DNA of 64,000 bases, taken from positions 806,001 to 870,000 of the forward strand of contig OZ252260.1 of the NCBI GenBank assembly GCA_965249925.1, given 5' to 3'. This DNA is from Hoeflea_A sp965249925. Lineage in GTDB: Bacteria > Pseudomonadota > Alphaproteobacteria > Rhizobiales > Rhizobiaceae. Below the pieces are notes generated by a model, which did no database searches, had not been told where the DNA came from, and worked only from the letters and a program-made list of their open reading frames with translations. The position numbers were made by a program, and so were the translations under genes. Of the stretch, positions 62,343 through 64,000 are shown in pieces (position 1 is the stretch's first letter; every line of letters begins with the position of its first letter).

Positions 62343-63280
62343 TGCGAACGGTCGTCACGCCACAGCAGATGCGGGCGTTGCTGCCGGCCTTTTCGCTGAT
62401 TGTGATCCTCGGAGCCATTTTCTGGCTCAATCCGCGCACGATGAGCTATTTCGGTCTCAATCTGCTGCTCAATCTGGCCATTCCGATTGCGCTCGCCACG
62501 ATTGCGCAAATGTTCATTCTGTGCGTCAACGACCTCGATCTGTCGCTTGGCGGCTTTATCAGCCTGACCGCCTGCATCACCGCCACCTGGCTGCAGGAAA
62601 CGCCGCTGCTCGGGGTCACGGCCCTGGCGGGTTGCATTGTCGCCTATGCGCTGATCGGGGCGCTTATCCAGGTCAGAAACCTGCCGTCGATTGTCGTGAC
62701 GCTCGGTATGTCGTTCGTGTGGCTCGGCCTGGCGGTTCTGATCCTGCCGACACCGGGTGGTGAGTCGCCCGAGTGGCTGCGGGCCCTGATGACCCTCAAG
62801 CCGCCATACGTGCCCCTGCCCATCATCGCCGCCGTGGCGATCGCCTTGATCGTGCATGTCGGATTGATGCGCTCGGCCTTCGGCGTGGTGCTGCGCGGTG
62901 CCGGCGGCAATCCCAAATCGGTGCGGCGGGCCGGTTGGTCTCTGCTGCGCATCAAGATGACCATGTTCGCCCTGGCCGGCTTTTTCGGGGTTCTGTCCGG
63001 CATGTGCCTGGTCGGGCTGACGACGTCGGCCGACGCCAACATTGCGCTGCGCTACACGCTGCTTTCCATTGCCGGGGTCATACTGGGTGGCGGTGAATTC
63101 ACCGGCGGCCGCGTTTCGCCGATCGGCGCAGTGATCGGCGCCATCACTCTCGCTTTGGCCGGATCGTTCCTGTCGTTTCTGCGGCTCAATCCCGACTGGC
63201 AGATCGGCGCACAGGGCGCGATCCTCATTATTGTCCTGGCGCTGCGAGCAATCATCAACAGGGGAGGTCAACGGGCTTGA
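62342..63280 (+). CDS. Ribose-type sugar ABC transporter permease 1
   Basis: A 312-residue protein with eight to ten spans. Marks include TIAQMFILCVNDLDLSLGGF (DLSxG), SIVVTLGMSFVWLGLAVLIL, VLRGAGGNPKSVRRAGWS as the coupling loop, and LLSIAGVILGGGEFTGGRVS. Two permeases in tandem suggest a heterodimeric channel, unlike the single RbsC of E. coli. Confidence 0.93.
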   Translation: MRTVVTPQQMRALLPAFSLIVILGAIFWLNPRTMSYFGLNLLLNLAIPIALATIAQMFILCVNDLDLSLGGFISLTACITATWLQETPLLGVTALAGCIVAYALIGALIQVRNLPSIVVTLGMSFVWLGLAVLILPTPGGESPEWLRALMTLKPPYVPLPIIAAVAIALIVHVGLMRSAFGVVLRGAGGNPKSVRRAGWSLLRIKMTMFALAGFFGVLSGMCLVGLTTSADANIALRYTLLSIAGVILGGGEFTGGRVSPIGAVIGAITLALAGSFLSFLRLNPDWQIGAQGAILIIVLALRAIINRGGQRA

Positions 63281-64000
63281 GCGTTCGGTCCCTCGTCAAG
63301 CAGAAACCATGGATCTGGGCCTGGCTCGGAACGGCCCTGGTCTGGTCTGTGATCGCCGGCTTGAGCGGATTTGGCGCCGGCGCTCAGGTGGTGTCCGCCG
63401 CCATCTCGTTCGGCACGTTCTTCGTCATCGTGGCGCTTGGCCAGATGTTCGTCATTACGCTGGGACCAGGTAATATCGATCTGTCGGTTCCCTACACAAT
63501 GACCCTCGCCGGCACCGTCAGTATGAAATTCATGGACGGCGCAGCGATATTGATCCTGCCGGGTTTCCTCATTGCCGTGGGGATCGGGCTGATCGTCGGC
63601 GTGCTCAATTTCGCCCTGATCTGGCTGCTTCGCATTCCGCCGATCATCGCCACACTGTCGTCCGGCCTGGTCTACAATTCGACGGCAATCTGGTGGAATC
63701 GCGGATTGCGGGTGAAGCCGCCGGAAGTGTTGGCTGATTTCACCGTGTCAAAAGTCGCCGGTATTCCGTCGCTCGGGCTGCTGGTGCTGGTCGTGGCGGT
63801 GTTCATGCATGTTGTGCTGCACCACACGATCTACGGTCGCGACGTCATCGCGGTCGGACAGAACCCGCAAGCCGCCAAACTCGCCGGCATTCCGGTCGAA
63901 CGAACCCGCTTCGCGACATACGTCATGTGCGCCATCTTCGCCGCGTCGTGCGGTTTCTTCCTGGCCGGCTTCTCCGGCGGTGCCGCGCTGAACATGGGTG
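63277..64000 (+). CDS. Ribose-type sugar ABC transporter permease 2, truncated by window end
   Basis: 241 residues visible, starting at TTG 63277, which overlaps the previous stop (TTGA) with GGGAGG upstream. The sequence FFVIVALGQMFVITLGPGNI, DLSVPYTMTLAGTVSM, IPPIIATLSSGLVYNSTAIW and IAVGQNPQAAKLAGIPVERT are RbsC-family blocks; the last contains the coupling loop. The frame is open to the end, so the stop lies beyond the window. Confidence 0.9.
   Translation, partial: MSVRSLVKQKPWIWAWLGTALVWSVIAGLSGFGAGAQVVSAAISFGTFFVIVALGQMFVITLGPGNIDLSVPYTMTLAGTVSMKFMDGAAILILPGFLIAVGIGLIVGVLNFALIWLLRIPPIIATLSSGLVYNSTAIWWNRGLRVKPPEVLADFTVSKVAGIPSLGLLVLVVAVFMHVVLHHTIYGRDVIAVGQNPQAAKLAGIPVERTRFATYVMCAIFAASCGFFLAGFSGGAALNMG

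Overview
The window looks like chromosomal DNA of a GC-rich alphaproteobacterium, probably Hyphomicrobiales-like or Rhodobacterales-like. This rests on protein style: TRAP and ABC importers fed by catabolic operons, a hydantoinase/oxoprolinase pair, and cis/trans fatty acid isomerase. It is inference, because no rRNA or other marker gene is present. I saw no tRNA, rRNA, CRISPR array, prophage or intact insertion sequence.

Left edge (1-6.0 kb): the start of a GMC-type flavoprotein diverges from a sulfotransferase-like/beta-propeller gene that is frameshifted near 732. An Fe(II)/2-oxoglutarate dioxygenase then converges with a dctPQM TRAP operon.

Accessory zone (6.0-20 kb): small genes (three GNAT acetyltransferases, an NTF2-like protein, a YHS protein, two GFA-type proteins, TetR, VOC, an MHS transporter) lie among decayed DNA. 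The decayed genes are a RAYT transposase remnant and a cyclase fragment abutting a TetR fragment. A dispersed intergenic repeat of about 160 bp occurs whole or in part at five places. A seven-bladed FG-GAP protein with RTX-like patches ends in a type I secretion-like tail. A near-perfect 46-bp palindrome survives beside the broken TetR and precedes a membrane protein/deiodinase-like operon.

Catabolic zone 1 (20-31 kb): a five-gene operon (sugar ABC importer plus an enolase-superfamily dehydratase) diverges from lacI, a Gfo/Idh oxidoreductase, an SDR, a cytoplasmic sulfatase and a signal-less SBP-like protein. Three copies of one palindromic operator separate the two arms. The set reads as uptake, desulfation and oxidation of a sulfated sugar or sugar acid.

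Catabolic zone 2 (31-42 kb): AraC, aldehyde dehydrogenase and a Tat-exported GMC dehydrogenase come first. An acyl-CoA synthetase then diverges from a YUCCA-like flavin monooxygenase followed by a SABATH-type carboxyl methyltransferase. A TetR gene with a nuclease remnant at its 3' side diverges from a secreted DUF5519 protein.

Catabolic zone 3 (42-54 kb): hyuA-hyuB-XRE/cupin-VOC/cupin diverges from a kynureninase-family gene and a complete LIV-type ABC importer. This looks like one regulon for uptake and breakdown of an amide- or lactam-bearing amino compound.

Right end (54-64 kb): cis/trans fatty acid isomerase, an SMP-30 lactonase, a GAF histidine kinase with a LuxR-type response regulator, and a ribose-type sugar ABC importer whose second permease runs off the window. 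Adjacency suggests that the two-component pair controls the importer.
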